Positions 16,717 to 26,406 of a stretch of 64,000 nt of DNA are shown here, in pieces. Positions within the stretch are counted from its first letter, which is position 1. Each line of letters opens with the position of its first letter. The stretch is taken from contig NZ_CP159483.1 of NCBI RefSeq assembly GCF_042140245.1, positions 3,038,001 to 3,102,000 of the forward strand, in the 5' to 3' direction. Under the pieces are notes generated by a model. It saw only the letters and a program-made list of their open reading frames with translations. It was not told the origin of the DNA and made no database searches. The DNA comes from MH13 sp042140245. Lineage in GTDB: Bacteria > Pseudomonadota > Alphaproteobacteria > Rhizobiales > MH13. Position numbers and translations under genes: made by a program.

Positions 16717-18962
16717 GCGCCGAACTTATTGTTCCTGGGGAAGCCCTGCGGGGCCATGCGGCCGGCCTGCGCGCGTTCACCGCGCCATTCCGCCATTTCC
16801 TCCAGTGACCGGTTGTACTGCCGCCCGGCGCTGTCCGACCAAGTGATGCCCTCATCAGTCTTAAACGTGACGAGGTCGCTGACCCCACCATCTTTGTAAC
16901 GTTGCAACCGTACGCCCTTACCGCGGCCCATCTCGGCGATCTGAGAGAGTGGGAAGAGCAAAAGCTTGCGATTCTGACCGATGACAGCGACCATATCGCC
17001 CTCCACCGGCACTGACATTTGCAGCTCGGTGGGTTCTGACAGGTTCATAACCTGCTTGCCCTTGCGGGTGTTGGCGACGATATCTTTCTCCGGCGCAACG
17101 AACCCATAGCCATCGGTGTTGACCATCAACAGTTTGCGCTTCGGGTCGTGAACAAAAAGCGCGACAACATCCTGTCCAGCTTCCAGATCAACCATGATGC
17201 GCAGCGGGTCACCATGGCCACGCCCGCCAGGCAGTTTGTCTGCCGCGAGCGTGAACACTTTGCCACCTGTTGAGACCGCCACGAGCTTATCGGTTGTCAT
17301 GGCTTCAAGGGTCAACTTCAGCCGATCGCCCTGCTTGAAATCGAGACGCGACAGATCAGCATTGTGGCCCTTCAGCGCCCGTACCCAACCTTTTTGCGAC
17401 AGCACAACCGTGATCGGTTCACGCTCGACCATCGCGGCATCAATATCGCCAAGATCAATAGACGGCGCTTCAGCAAAGGTTGTGCGACGACGGCCAAGAT
17501 CGGTGTCCGGACCATAGGTCTTGCGCAGCGCTTTGATGTCTTTGCCAATGCGCGTCCACTGGCGCGCTTTGGAACCGACCAGCGCTTCCAGTCCGGCCTG
17601 CTCTTCCAGCAGGGCATCGCGCTCCTTGCGGATTTCCATCTCTTCGAGTTTGCGCAAGGCACGCAAACGCATGTTGAGGATGGCGTCAGCCTGGGTATCG
17701 CTTAGGCCAAAGGCCTTCATCAGCTCTTGCTTGGGCTCATCCTCGTAGCGGATGATACGGATCACCTCATCCAGATTGAGGTAGGCAACAATAAAGCCTT
17801 CAAGCAACTCCAGCCGCGCGGCGATCTTACCAAGACGGTAGTTGGAGCGGCGCACCAATACGTCGCGGCGGTGATCAAGCCAGGCGACAAGAACCTCGCG
17901 CAGACCCATCACGCGCGGTGTCAGCCCGCCGTCGAGCACATTCATGTTGAGCGAGATGCGCGATTCCAGCTCGGTGAGCCGGAACAGCGACTCCATCATG
18001 AGTTCAGGATCAACATTGCGGTTCTTTGGCTCCAGAACCAAACGCATGTCTTCGGCCGATTCATCGCGCACATCGCCAAGAAGCGGTAGTTTTTTCGACA
18101 GCAGCAGATCGGCAATGCGTTCCACCAAACGGCTTTTGACGACCTGATAGGGGATTTCGGTGATCACAATCGACCAAGTGCCCCTGCCCTGATCCTCTTT
18201 GTGCCAGCGCGCTCGGACGCGGAAACCGCCGCGGCCTGTTTCATAGGCCTGAATGCGGCTTGCCTCATCATCAACCAAAATGCCGCCAGTTGGGAAATCA
18301 GGCCCCAGAACGAGCTTCACCAGTTCAGGCGTTTCCATGTTCTGATTGTCGATCAGCGCCAGAGACGCGTCGCAAAGCTCGGCCACATTGTGCGGTGGAA
18401 TGGACGTTGCCATGCCGACGGCAATGCCAGTGGAGCCATTCGCCAACAGGTTAGGAAAATCAGAAGGTAGAACCACCGGCTCTTCTTCGGAGCCATCATA
18501 GGTTTCGCGGAAATCAACCGCATCCTCGTCGATGCCATCAAGCAGCCGCGTGGCGACATCGGTCATGCGCGCTTCTGTGTAGCGCATGGCGGCAGCGCTA
18601 TCGCCATCGATGTTGCCAAAGTTCCCTTGGCCTTCAACCAACGGGTAGCGCACGGCAAAATCCTGCGCCAAGCGCACCAAAGCATCATAGACCGACTGGT
18701 CACCGTGCGGGTGGTATTTGCCGATGACGTCACCGACAACGCGGGCGGACTTTTTGAAGCCCTGCGCTGGATCCAGCTTTAGCTGCCGCATGGCGTAAAG
18801 CAGGCGGCGGTGAACCGGTTTTAAACCATCACGCACATCCGGCAGCGCCCGTTGTGTGATGGTGGAAAGGGCATAGGCGAGATAACGCTCACGCAGAGCC
18901 GCATCGAGGTCGATGGCCTCAATGCCGTCATCATCATCTCCACCGGGTGGCCGAATCGTCAT
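16713..18962 (-). CDS. parC: DNA topoisomerase IV subunit A
   Basis: ParC is the DNA-cleaving subunit that decatenates daughter chromosomes. The N-terminal winged-helix domain shows YALSTITQRALPDVRDGLKP and the catalytic-tyrosine region ARMTDVATRLLDGID (AAMRYTEARM). The C-terminal part (about 510-740) has beta-pinwheel blades such as KGWVRALKGHNADLS and GKGVRLQRYKDGGVSD. It is a ParC rather than GyrA by its length of about 750 residues and ParC-type C-terminus. ATG 18962 (MTIRPPGGDD) lies 10 bases after AAGGA; ATG 18971 and 18989 are also in frame. recO is 41 bp upstream. Confidence 0.96.
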   Translation of the reverse strand: MTIRPPGGDDDDGIEAIDLDAALRERYLAYALSTITQRALPDVRDGLKPVHRRLLYAMRQLKLDPAQGFKKSARVVGDVIGKYHPHGDQSVYDALVRLAQDFAVRYPLVEGQGNFGNIDGDSAAAMRYTEARMTDVATRLLDGIDEDAVDFRETYDGSEEEPVVLPSDFPNLLANGSTGIAVGMATSIPPHNVAELCDASLALIDNQNMETPELVKLVLGPDFPTGGILVDDEASRIQAYETGRGGFRVRARWHKEDQGRGTWSIVITEIPYQVVKSRLVERIADLLLSKKLPLLGDVRDESAEDMRLVLEPKNRNVDPELMMESLFRLTELESRISLNMNVLDGGLTPRVMGLREVLVAWLDHRRDVLVRRSNYRLGKIAARLELLEGFIVAYLNLDEVIRIIRYEDEPKQELMKAFGLSDTQADAILNMRLRALRKLEEMEIRKERDALLEEQAGLEALVGSKARQWTRIGKDIKALRKTYGPDTDLGRRRTTFAEAPSIDLGDIDAAMVEREPITVVLSQKGWVRALKGHNADLSRLDFKQGDRLKLTLEAMTTDKLVAVSTGGKVFTLAADKLPGGRGHGDPLRIMVDLEAGQDVVALFVHDPKRKLLMVNTDGYGFVAPEKDIVANTRKGKQVMNLSEPTELQMSVPVEGDMVAVIGQNRKLLLFPLSQIAEMGRGKGVRLQRYKDGGVSDLVTFKTDEGITWSDSAGRQYNRSLEEMAEWRGERAQAGRMAPQGFPRNNKFGA

Positions 18963-19003
18963 GTCGCTCATGTCCTTGGACGTACCCAACGGCGCTCACG
19001 GCT

Positions 19004-19750
19004 TCAAGCAGTACTGGTCTTTGACTGTGCAGAAGGCCCGCAAATCCGACGAAGAAGCGCATCACGGCCTTCTGGCGGACGCACAGCACGTGGTCCCCAC
19101 ACATTGCGCTCCAAAAAGAAGGCCGTCAGCGCGAAGGCTTCTGCGGTTTGATCCGACGAGACACCCTTCATGGAACCGGTAAGAAAAGATGGCAAAGCCA
19201 GGAGCTTGTCTTTGTAAGGCGCGCCAGCATCGGCACTGACCGCACAGCCGGATTTCGGCGAGACATAGATCAGCCCGGTTTGCACGCCTGTTCCCGCGCA
19301 TTTGGTGAGATCAAGGCCAAAGCCAAGCTCTTCCAGCAGCAGCACTTCAAAACGCGCCACCAAAGCGGCGATGGTTTGCGGTTCATCATAATGATCCAGG
19401 ATGAGGCCCAGCATATCATGCAGCCGGGCGTGCGGATCGCGTTCGGGCAGTAGACGCAGATGAGCCGCACAGAGTTGGGCCGCGAGCAGCGCGACAGGCT
19501 CATCCATCAACTGCGCACCACGCAGTGTTTCGCCATCCACTTGAAAGAGGCCCAAATGCTCATCAAGACGGGCTCGCCAAGTGAGCGAGAGCGTGTTGCC
19601 AACCTGCAAGAGCGCCGCCATACGGCGCGATCGCCCACCGCGTACCAAGCCCAGATGACGACCACGCTCGCGTGTCATCACCTCAAGGATGAGGCTCGAT
19701 TCACCATGCTTTTTGTGACCGAGAACAATGCCGCTGGCGGTCCATTCCAT
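19004..19750 (-). CDS. recO: DNA repair protein RecO
   Basis: RecO loads RecA onto SSB-coated single-stranded DNA with RecR in the RecF pathway. The 248-residue protein starts with the OB-fold MEWTASGIVLGHKKHGESS and HLGLVRGGRSRRMAALLQ and continues with a helical domain (ERDPHARLHDMLGLIL) and a C-terminal zinc-knuckle-like region. Alphaproteobacterial RecO retains the layout GLDLTKCAGTGVQTGLIYVSPKSGCAVS with cysteines in this position. It lies 15 bp after era, the usual rnc-era-recO order. Confidence 0.95.
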   Translation of the reverse strand: MEWTASGIVLGHKKHGESSLILEVMTRERGRHLGLVRGGRSRRMAALLQVGNTLSLTWRARLDEHLGLFQVDGETLRGAQLMDEPVALLAAQLCAAHLRLLPERDPHARLHDMLGLILDHYDEPQTIAALVARFEVLLLEELGFGLDLTKCAGTGVQTGLIYVSPKSGCAVSADAGAPYKDKLLALPSFLTGSMKGVSSDQTAEAFALTAFFLERNVWGPRAVRPPEGRDALLRRICGPSAQSKTSTA

Positions 19751-19765
19751 GCTGGCAAACCTGCC

Positions 19766-20683
19766 CTATTGGGTGGGGAAGTCCAAGCCCATCTCGTTGT
19801 AGCGTTCCGGATCTGAGGTCCAATTCGGTCGTACTTTGACGAACAGAAACAGATGAACCGGCGCATCGACGGCATGGCTGATCGCTTTGCGGGCGTTCAT
19901 CGAAATCCATTTGATCGTCTGCCCGCCTTTGCCAAGCACAATCTTCTTCTGGCTGTCCCTCTCCACATAGATGGTTTGCTCCACCCGGTGACCTTTTGGG
20001 GTGGTTTTCCAATCTTCGGTGACGACATGGGAGACGTAGGGCAGTTCTTCGTGAAGCCGCTCATACAGTTTCTCGCGGGTCAGCTCAGCAGCCAACATAC
20101 GCATCGGCATGTCGGATATCTGGTCTTCAGGGTACAGCCAGGGCCCTGGTTTCATGGTCTTGCGCAGGGCATCAACAAACACATCAACGCCCTCGCCCGT
20201 GATGGCCGAAAGCGGGAAGGTTTCATCAAACAAGAGCTTTTCATTGATGGCGGCAATCAATGGCAGAAGCTCGGACTGATCCATCTCGTCGATCTTGTTG
20301 AGCACCAACCATTTGGGCTGACGGATACCCTCCAGCTGCTCTAAGGCGGATTCAACGATTTCGGACAGGCCTTTGCGAGCATCGATGACGAAGCATACGC
20401 ATTCAGCATCTTTTGCGCCCGACCAAGCGGTCTCCACCATAGCGCGATCCAGACGCCGTTTGGGCCTGAAGAGACCTGGCGTGTCGACAAAAACGACCTG
20501 TGTTTCTTCCAGAATAGCGATACCGCGAACCAGTGCGCGCGTTGTCTGTACCTTGTGCGAGACAATCGCCACTTTCGAACCAACCAAGCGATTGAGCAGT
20601 GTCGATTTCCCAGCATTGGTTGGCCCCATCAGGGCAACGAAACCAGCACGTGTTTGCTGATTTTCAGACGATGGCTCAGTCAT
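19766..20683 (-). CDS. era: GTPase Era
   Basis: Era binds the 3' end of 16S rRNA and assists 30S assembly. From ATG 20683 the product is 305 residues. The GTPase domain shows G1 GPTNAGKSTLLNRLVG, G3 FVDTPGLF and G4 LNKID; a C-terminal KH domain is marked by KIVLGKGGQTIKWISMNARK. The frame is open to 20830, but the conserved domain begins just after MTEPSSENQQTRAGF. The start overlaps the rnc stop by 8 bp, which suggests coupling. Confidence 0.97.
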   Translation of the reverse strand: MTEPSSENQQTRAGFVALMGPTNAGKSTLLNRLVGSKVAIVSHKVQTTRALVRGIAILEETQVVFVDTPGLFRPKRRLDRAMVETAWSGAKDAECVCFVIDARKGLSEIVESALEQLEGIRQPKWLVLNKIDEMDQSELLPLIAAINEKLLFDETFPLSAITGEGVDVFVDALRKTMKPGPWLYPEDQISDMPMRMLAAELTREKLYERLHEELPYVSHVVTEDWKTTPKGHRVEQTIYVERDSQKKIVLGKGGQTIKWISMNARKAISHAVDAPVHLFLFVKVRPNWTSDPERYNEMGLDFPTQ

Positions 20684-21371
20684 GGGAATCTTTCCAAACG
20701 CCTTCACGCACCAACATTGCCATAGCGGCAGCCTGTTGTGCGTCGCGCTTTGATTTGCCGTCAGCTTCCAGCGGATCGATCCCGTCGACCGAGACGGCGA
20801 TCTTAAACACCGGCGCATGGTCTGGACCATCTCGGCCTACTTCCGTGTAGGTCGGCGTGGCCTTGCGTTTGGAATGCGCCCATTCCTGAAGTGCTGTTTT
20901 CGGGTCACGGCGTGCGGCACCGGCCTCATCCATCACCGATTGCCAGTGAGTGAGGATGAAACGTTTGGCGACCTTCATACCGCCATCAAGGAACAGTGCA
21001 GCAATGAGTGCCTCGCATACATCAGCAAGCACCGCGCGGGCGGCGCGTGTGGGTTTGGTGACATCCAAATCGTCGGTGCGCACATGACGATCGAGGCCAA
21101 GCTGCTTGGCAATCGCTGCGCAGGTTTCAGCCCGAACCAGATGGTTGAGGCGACGCGCCAATTCACCTTCATCGGCGCTTGGAAAACGGGCAATCAAGGC
21201 GTCAGCGATGACCAGCGCAAGCACGCGGTCGCCGAGAAATTCTAAGCGCTGATAGGTCTTGTTGGGATCGCTTTGGCCACCACCATGGCTGGCATGGGTG
21301 AGCGCACGATCAAGCAAGGCCGTGTCTGCAAAGGTATGGCCCAGCGCGACTTCAACAGGCTTAAATGCCAT
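20676..21371 (-). CDS. rnc: Ribonuclease III
   Basis: RNase III cleaves double-stranded RNA in rRNA maturation and mRNA decay. The catalytic domain carries the signature YQRLEFLGDRVLALVIAD, with the metal-binding Glu/Asp, and VCEALIAALFLDGG with the second Asp/Glu pair. A double-stranded RNA-binding domain follows from about residue 155 (KTALQEWAHSKRKATPTYTE...GKSKRDAQQAAAMAML). ATG 21371 (MAFKPVEVALGH) is the preferred start and lies inside the lepB 3' end; an upstream in-frame start exists at 21395. Confidence 0.96.
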   Translation of the reverse strand: MAFKPVEVALGHTFADTALLDRALTHASHGGGQSDPNKTYQRLEFLGDRVLALVIADALIARFPSADEGELARRLNHLVRAETCAAIAKQLGLDRHVRTDDLDVTKPTRAARAVLADVCEALIAALFLDGGMKVAKRFILTHWQSVMDEAGAARRDPKTALQEWAHSKRKATPTYTEVGRDGPDHAPVFKIAVSVDGIDPLEADGKSKRDAQQAAAMAMLVREGVWKDSHD

Positions 21372-22128
21372 CAAACATCCGGTCGAAGCGGGCATCGGAG
21401 GGCCAGCGCCACACCTGCCAAGGCGAGGATCCTTCAGCCATCGAGAAGAAGATCAAATCGGCCCGGCCAACAAAGTTCTCCAAAGGCACAAAACCAACCA
21501 GCGCGGTGCGGCTGTCAGAGGAGTTGTCGCGGTTGTCGCCCATCATGAAGTAATGGCCCTCCGGCACCACAAAGGGCGCAGGTGAGGTGTCGAGCATCGA
21601 GTTGTCGATGAGATCGAGCACATTGTAGGTGACGCCATTGGGCAATGTTTCACGGTACTGAGGCACGCGTTCGCCCGTTTCAGGATGAACGAAGTCATCG
21701 ATGCGCTCGCGCGGTACTTCTTCACCGTTGATGAAGACGACACCGTTGCGCACTTCGACGCTATCGCCGGGCAGGCCGATCACACGCTTGATGTAGTCAG
21801 TCGAGCCATCAGACGGCAGTTTAAACACGGCCACATCGCCGCGCTCTGGGTCTGAGCCGAGAATTCGGCCATCGAAGAGATCAGGGCTAAAAGGCAAAGA
21901 GTGCTGGGAAAAACCGTAAGCAAACTTGTTGGCGAACAGATAGTCACCAATGAGCAGCGTACCAACCATCGAAGAGGATGGAATCACAAACGGTTGGAAC
22001 AGAAATGTGCGAATGACCAAGGCGATGGCGAACGCCTGCAATAGAACAACGATGGTGTCCCACAGTTCGCTCTTCTTCTTTTCCGGCTCGCGCGCGGTGG
22101 CATCTTCGGTTGATCCGTCCTGCGCCAT
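21361..22128 (-). CDS. lepB: Signal peptidase I
   Basis: LepB removes signal peptides from Sec- and Tat-exported proteins. ATG 22128 (MAQDGSTEDATAREPEKKK) is preceded by AGGAAGG at about 10 bases. A single N-terminal membrane helix (DTIVVLLQAFAIALVIRTFL) is followed by box B PSSSMVGTLLIGDY with the catalytic Ser, then box D DYIKRVIGLPGD with the catalytic Lys and box E MGDNRDNSSDSR. The length of 255 residues is normal. It overlaps rnc by 11 bp downstream; the acpS gene is 181 bp upstream and the space between contains no recognised gene. Confidence 0.97.
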   Translation of the reverse strand: MAQDGSTEDATAREPEKKKSELWDTIVVLLQAFAIALVIRTFLFQPFVIPSSSMVGTLLIGDYLFANKFAYGFSQHSLPFSPDLFDGRILGSDPERGDVAVFKLPSDGSTDYIKRVIGLPGDSVEVRNGVVFINGEEVPRERIDDFVHPETGERVPQYRETLPNGVTYNVLDLIDNSMLDTSPAPFVVPEGHYFMMGDNRDNSSDSRTALVGFVPLENFVGRADLIFFSMAEGSSPWQVWRWPSDARFDRMFDGI

Positions 22129-22309
22129 GCGATGGTTGCCTTCCTGGTTCTTCAAAAGAATGGTCGATTCCAGGCGCCGCTTGCGCCTTGCGTGTCGCCC
22201 ATGTCGGGGGTCCGTGGGCACAAGTCAACCTTCGCCCGGTGTGAAGGCAAGCCTTTGGTGGGCAATTGCGCCACAATCGTGGCGGTTTGGCCACGCCTAG
22301 GCCGCTAGA

Positions 22310-22714
22310 TCAGGGTGTTGGCTGCAGTGCTTCGATAATCACAAACGCTTGCGCGTAGGGAAAATCATCAGTGATGGAAAGATGAATCACCGGTGCGTGA
22401 CCGGCTGGAATCAAGCGCTGAAGCTGATCCTGCGCGCCGCCTGTCAGCACCATGGTGGGAGCGCCGCTGCGCAGATTCTCAACACCCATATCGCGCCAGA
22501 AAACGCCGTTGCGAAGGCCTGTTCCCAACGCTTTGGCACAGGCTTCCTTGGCCGCAAAACGTTTGGCGTAAGATGCTGAGCGCTGCTTTCGGCGATCGGA
22601 TTTCGCGCGCTCAAGCGGCGTGAACACGCGGTGCGTGAACCGCTCGCCAAACCGCTCAAGCGTGTCTTCGATGCGGCGGATATCGCAAAGATCACTGCCA
22701 AGCCCGATGATCAT
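22310..22714 (-). CDS. acpS: Holo-[acyl-carrier-protein] synthase
   Basis: AcpS attaches 4'-phosphopantetheine from CoA to acyl carrier protein. ATG 22714 gives MIIGLGSDLCDIRRIED, whose Asp is a metal ligand, and the second motif KRFAAKEACAKALGTG follows near residue 55. The product has 134 residues, the usual length. The frame is open to 22741 but the domain begins at MIIGLGSD. It lies 10 bp after the DUF2062 gene within the rsh-pyrE-DUF2062-acpS-lepB-rnc-era block. Confidence 0.96.
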   Translation of the reverse strand: MIIGLGSDLCDIRRIEDTLERFGERFTHRVFTPLERAKSDRRKQRSASYAKRFAAKEACAKALGTGLRNGVFWRDMGVENLRSGAPTMVLTGGAQDQLQRLIPAGHAPVIHLSITDDFPYAQAFVIIEALQPTP

Positions 22715-22724
22715 GCAGTGCCCA

Positions 22725-23321
22725 TCATAGTGTGTCGGCACCTTCTATCAGTGCTTCACGTTTTTTCGCAGCGGCCAATGCTTTGGCCTGCCTAGCTTTT
22801 TGATAGCCTAAGACGGTGCCATAGGTGAGAAAGAAGCAGGCAACGGCAGCGGTCAAGCCAAGGGGAATGCTGCCGACCAGCATCGGCTTGATCACCGGCC
22901 ATGTCCGCTCAAAGAAACCGCCAATGGCCTCGGCGGTGTAAGCGGTTGGCCCATCAAGTTGGGGCTCGGCGTTACGATGAACAGGGTCACCCAACATCAC
23001 CCGCCCAACGCGAAAGGTGAACGCCCAGATGAAGGGAAAGGTGACCGGATTGCCAACCACTGTGCCGATAATGGCGGAAAAGTAGTTGGCACGCAGCAGA
23101 TACGCCAGCGCAAAGGCCATTAAAAAATGCAGGCCGAGCAACGGCGTGAAAGAGACGAACGCACCGATCGCAACGCCCATAGCAATGGCATAGGGCGTCG
23201 CATTGACCCTTAAAATGCGCTTGAAGAAATATTGAGCCGAACGCGTAAAACTGCGCGTTGGCCAAGCCATCGCGCGGGTTCTTTTGGCCCAAGATGGTTT
23301 TGAACGGCGCTTAAAGAGCAT
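22725..23321 (-). CDS. DUF2062 membrane protein
   Basis: This 198-residue protein has a basic N-terminus (MLFKRRSKPSWAKRTR) and a DUF2062 domain: PYAIAMGVAIGAFVSFTPLLG, HFLMAFALAYLLRANYFSA and IIGTVVGNPVTFPFIW, with a further helix near residue 160. The function is unknown. It lies 5 bp after pyrE and 10 bp before acpS, a placement found across Hyphomicrobiales; this suggests a membrane- or lipid-related role but does not prove one. Confidence 0.9.
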   Translation of the reverse strand: MLFKRRSKPSWAKRTRAMAWPTRSFTRSAQYFFKRILRVNATPYAIAMGVAIGAFVSFTPLLGLHFLMAFALAYLLRANYFSAIIGTVVGNPVTFPFIWAFTFRVGRVMLGDPVHRNAEPQLDGPTAYTAEAIGGFFERTWPVIKPMLVGSIPLGLTAAVACFFLTYGTVLGYQKARQAKALAAAKKREALIEGADTL

Positions 23322-23326
23322 GGCGT

Positions 23327-23926
23327 TTAGGCCAGCCCGCGTGAGCCAGGTTTTGTCGCTGGAATGGCCCTTAACTCATCAGGCAATTGATCGGCCGGGT
23401 AAGCAGGCACCTCGTAATTGGCCAACGCAACCAGGGGCATCCCGATATCCGCCTTGCCGGCGGAACGATCAATGATGCACGCACATCCTGCCACTTCAGC
23501 ACCCAAATCGCGTATGCATTTAGCCGCCTCTCCCACCGACAGCCCAGTGGTGATGATATCTTCGACAATCAGCGCGCGGGCGCCTTTTTCCAACGTGAAG
23601 CCACGGCGCAGAGCGAACTTTCCATCCTCGCGCTCAACCCACATGTAAGGAACCTCTAGGTGGCGCGCTGTCTCATAGCCGGGGACGACCGCACCCATGG
23701 CTGGAGCAATGATGCAATCGATGGCGCCGAGATCGCTGGCGCGAACCTTCGCAGCCAATGCCCGGCAGAGACGTTCTGTTTTGGCAGGTGATCGGTAGAC
23801 CAGAGCTTTTTGAAGGAAGACCGGACTGTGCAAGCCAGATGAGAGCACAAAGTGCCCATCTAGAATTGCGTCTTCCGAGCGAAACACATCCAGCACATCT
23901 TCGTCGCTCAACAGTGTTTCACTCAT
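23327..23926 (-). CDS. pyrE: Orotate phosphoribosyltransferase
   Basis: PyrE converts orotate and PRPP to orotidine 5'-phosphate in pyrimidine synthesis. ATG 23926 (MSETLLSDEDVLDVF) gives 199 residues. The PRPP-binding signature is ARALIVEDIITTGLSVGEA, and HFVLSSGLHSPVFLQKAL and APAMGAVVPGYETAR are also typical. It follows rsh by 92 bp on the same strand, an arrangement common in alphaproteobacteria. Confidence 0.96.
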   Translation of the reverse strand: MSETLLSDEDVLDVFRSEDAILDGHFVLSSGLHSPVFLQKALVYRSPAKTERLCRALAAKVRASDLGAIDCIIAPAMGAVVPGYETARHLEVPYMWVEREDGKFALRRGFTLEKGARALIVEDIITTGLSVGEAAKCIRDLGAEVAGCACIIDRSAGKADIGMPLVALANYEVPAYPADQLPDELRAIPATKPGSRGLA

Positions 23927-24018
23927 GATGATCCGTCCCCACAACCGGCGTGTCTGTGGGGATGGACCTAGCGCTCTCGCTGCTGAAGAGCAAGCAGCAG
24001 AAGGGCTAGAAAAAAAGC

Positions 24019-26256
24019 CTAGTTTTCGGCGCGGGCGGCGCTGCTTATGACGGCGCTTGAGCGAAGCTGAGCAATGATGCGATGCAGATGTTTGACATCG
24101 CTGACCTGCAGCTCGATCAAAAGGTCATGAAAATCAGGACCTCGGCGCGTCATGATGAGGTTCTCAATATTACCGCCATGGTCGGCAATGACCGTGGCCA
24201 AGGTTGCCAGCGAGCCAGGCTCATTGAGAGCGGTCACTCGGATTTTTGCCTCGAAGAGCTGGGTCTGGCTCGGATCGATATCCCAGCGGACATCAAGCCA
24301 GCGCTCGGGCTGATTTTCAAAATCGGCAAGCGCTGCGGCGTGTATCGGATAGACGGTCACGCCTTCGCCGGGCGTCACGATGCCGACAATGCGGTCACCA
24401 GGAATGGGAGGCTCATCGGTGGAAAAGCGCACCGGCATTGCCTTGTCGAGGCCACGTACGGGAGCTCGGTTCGGATCAGCATGGCCATTGCTGCCAGAGT
24501 GAAATGCATCGGCCTTCTCACCGGGAATACGAAACTGCAGCGCCGTCATATCTGATAGGCCAAACCAACCGTCCTGATCGTTGGGAGCTGGACCTTGCTC
24601 AATGTCTTTCGCCTCGGGATGGACAGCGGCCAGAACGGCGCGCGAGGCCAACTCCCCTCGCCCGACTGATGTGAAAACATCATCGACATTTTTGTGCGCA
24701 AGCTTGTGCAGTACGGTCTCTATGGAAGCCGGATCAAAGCTCTTACCTGCGCGTTCAAAGGCCCGTTGAACAACCTCTTTGCCAAGACCCAGATACTGTC
24801 GGCGCACTGCTTGCCGTGTCGCACGACGGATTGCAGCGCGCGCCTTACCGGTACGCGCAAACTGCTCCCAAGCTGGAGGCGGAACCTGGGCCCGCGAGGT
24901 GATAATCTCCACCTGATTGCCGTTTTTGAGCTCGGTGAGCAGCGGCATCAACTGTCCGTCGATCTTCGCCCCAACGGTGGTGTCGCCAACATCGGTGTGG
25001 ACGGCATAAGCAAAATCAATCGGTGTGGCGCCCCGCGGCAAAGCGATCACGCGCCCTTTGGGCGTGAAGCAGAACACCTGATCACGAAAAAGCTCCAGCT
25101 TGGTGTTTTCCAGGAACTCCTCAGCGGTGTCATCGCCATCAAGCATATCGACGGTGTGCCTGATCCAAGCAAAAGCCCGGCTATCGCGGCGAAGCGCATC
25201 AAGCTGGGAGCCACCAACCGTCATGCCATCTTTGTAGAAACCATGACCAGCGATGCCGTACTCGGCCACCGCATGCATGGCATGATCACGGATCTGCAGT
25301 TCGACGCGGCGTGAAAACGGCCCAATGACTGTCGTGTGTAGAGACTGATAATCGTTCTGCTTGGGGACGGAGATATAGTCTTTGAAACGCTCAGGAACGC
25401 ATTTCCAGGTTGTGTGGACGATGCCGAGGGCGCGGTAGCAAGCCGCAGGATTGGCGACGATGATCCGGAAAGCATAGAGGTCGGAAAGTTGCTCAAAAGA
25501 CAGGCCCTTGCGCAACATCTTTTGATAGATCGAGTAGGCCCGTTTCTGCCGCCCCGTCACCTCTGATGCGAGACCATACTCAGCTAACTTTGCCTGAACC
25601 GTTTCAATAATGGTGCCGATGATCGCGTCTGACTGCTCCATCTGCTCGGCCAAGCGATCCAGCACCATTTGTCGGTTTTCTGGATCAAGGATCTCGAAGG
25701 CTAAATCTTCCAACTCATCGCGCATGGACTGCATGCCGATACGTCCGGCGAGCGGCGCGTAGATTTCCATCGTCTCTCGTGCAATGCGCTGGCGCTTATC
25801 TTCGCGCATAGCGCCAAGCGTGCGCATGTTGTGCAGCCTGTCAGCAAGCTTCACCAGCAGCACACGCACATCATCGGAGATTGCCAAGAAAAGTTTACGT
25901 AGGTTCTCGCCCTGCTTGGCTTCAGAGGTGATGAAGTCAAGGCGGTTCAGCTTGGTAAGGCCATCGACCAGCTTGCCGATCTCATCACCGAACAGGCGGT
26001 CGATCTCATCGCGCGTAGCGTCGGTGTCTTCAATCGTATCGTGCAACAGCGCAACGGCGATCGTTGCATCATCGAGCTTAAGATCGGTGAGGATCGCCGC
26101 CACTTCTAGAGGATGTGAGAAATAGGGGTCACCTGAAGCGCGCGTCTGACTGCCATGGGCACGCATTGCGTACACATAGGCCTTGTTGAGCAAGGCCTCA
26201 TCGGCATCGGGGTTGTAGCGGGCGACCCGCTCAACCAACTCGTACTGACGCATCAT
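24019..26256 (-). CDS. rsh: Bifunctional (p)ppGpp synthetase/hydrolase (Rel/Spo homologue)
   Basis: This single RSH enzyme makes and degrades the stringent-response alarmone. The N-terminal hydrolase domain keeps its HD residues (LLHDTIEDTDATRDE; KLADRLHNMRTL). The synthetase domain shows GRQKRAYSIYQKM and NDYQSLHTTVIGP. A TGS domain (VFCFTPKGRVIALPRGATPIDFAY) and a C-terminal ACT domain (TALNEPGSLATLATVIADHG) complete the usual 745-residue architecture. Both activities look intact, as expected where one RSH gene serves both roles. ATG 26256 is followed by a second ATG one codon on. rpoZ is upstream with a terminator between. Confidence 0.97.
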   Translation of the reverse strand: MMRQYELVERVARYNPDADEALLNKAYVYAMRAHGSQTRASGDPYFSHPLEVAAILTDLKLDDATIAVALLHDTIEDTDATRDEIDRLFGDEIGKLVDGLTKLNRLDFITSEAKQGENLRKLFLAISDDVRVLLVKLADRLHNMRTLGAMREDKRQRIARETMEIYAPLAGRIGMQSMRDELEDLAFEILDPENRQMVLDRLAEQMEQSDAIIGTIIETVQAKLAEYGLASEVTGRQKRAYSIYQKMLRKGLSFEQLSDLYAFRIIVANPAACYRALGIVHTTWKCVPERFKDYISVPKQNDYQSLHTTVIGPFSRRVELQIRDHAMHAVAEYGIAGHGFYKDGMTVGGSQLDALRRDSRAFAWIRHTVDMLDGDDTAEEFLENTKLELFRDQVFCFTPKGRVIALPRGATPIDFAYAVHTDVGDTTVGAKIDGQLMPLLTELKNGNQVEIITSRAQVPPPAWEQFARTGKARAAIRRATRQAVRRQYLGLGKEVVQRAFERAGKSFDPASIETVLHKLAHKNVDDVFTSVGRGELASRAVLAAVHPEAKDIEQGPAPNDQDGWFGLSDMTALQFRIPGEKADAFHSGSNGHADPNRAPVRGLDKAMPVRFSTDEPPIPGDRIVGIVTPGEGVTVYPIHAAALADFENQPERWLDVRWDIDPSQTQLFEAKIRVTALNEPGSLATLATVIADHGGNIENLIMTRRGPDFHDLLIELQVSDVKHLHRIIAQLRSSAVISSAARAEN

Positions 26257-26344
26257 GGTGTTGGCTCGGATGGGTGTCGTTCAGCCAGTGGCGACTGAAC
26301 GTGTCTCTCTGGCGCAAGGTGGCGCCTTAGAAAGCTGAATGCAA

Positions 26345-26378
26345 ACGCAAAACGCCGACTTGGTTGATCCAAGCCGGC
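26345..26378 (-). terminator. Rho-independent terminator of rpoZ
   Basis: On the minus strand GCCGGCTTGG and CCAAGTCGGC form a 10-bp stem with one G-U pair around a 5-base loop, followed by GTTTTGCGTTT. It begins 28 bp after the rpoZ stop, so rsh downstream probably has a separate promoter in the space before 26256. Confidence 0.75.
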
Positions 26379-26406
26379 GCTCCGAAAACTTTACGCGAAG
26401 ATCAAA

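Noticed and set aside
24082..25314. Several plus-strand frames opposite rsh
   Set aside because: All are antisense to conserved RSH domains and carry no family motif.
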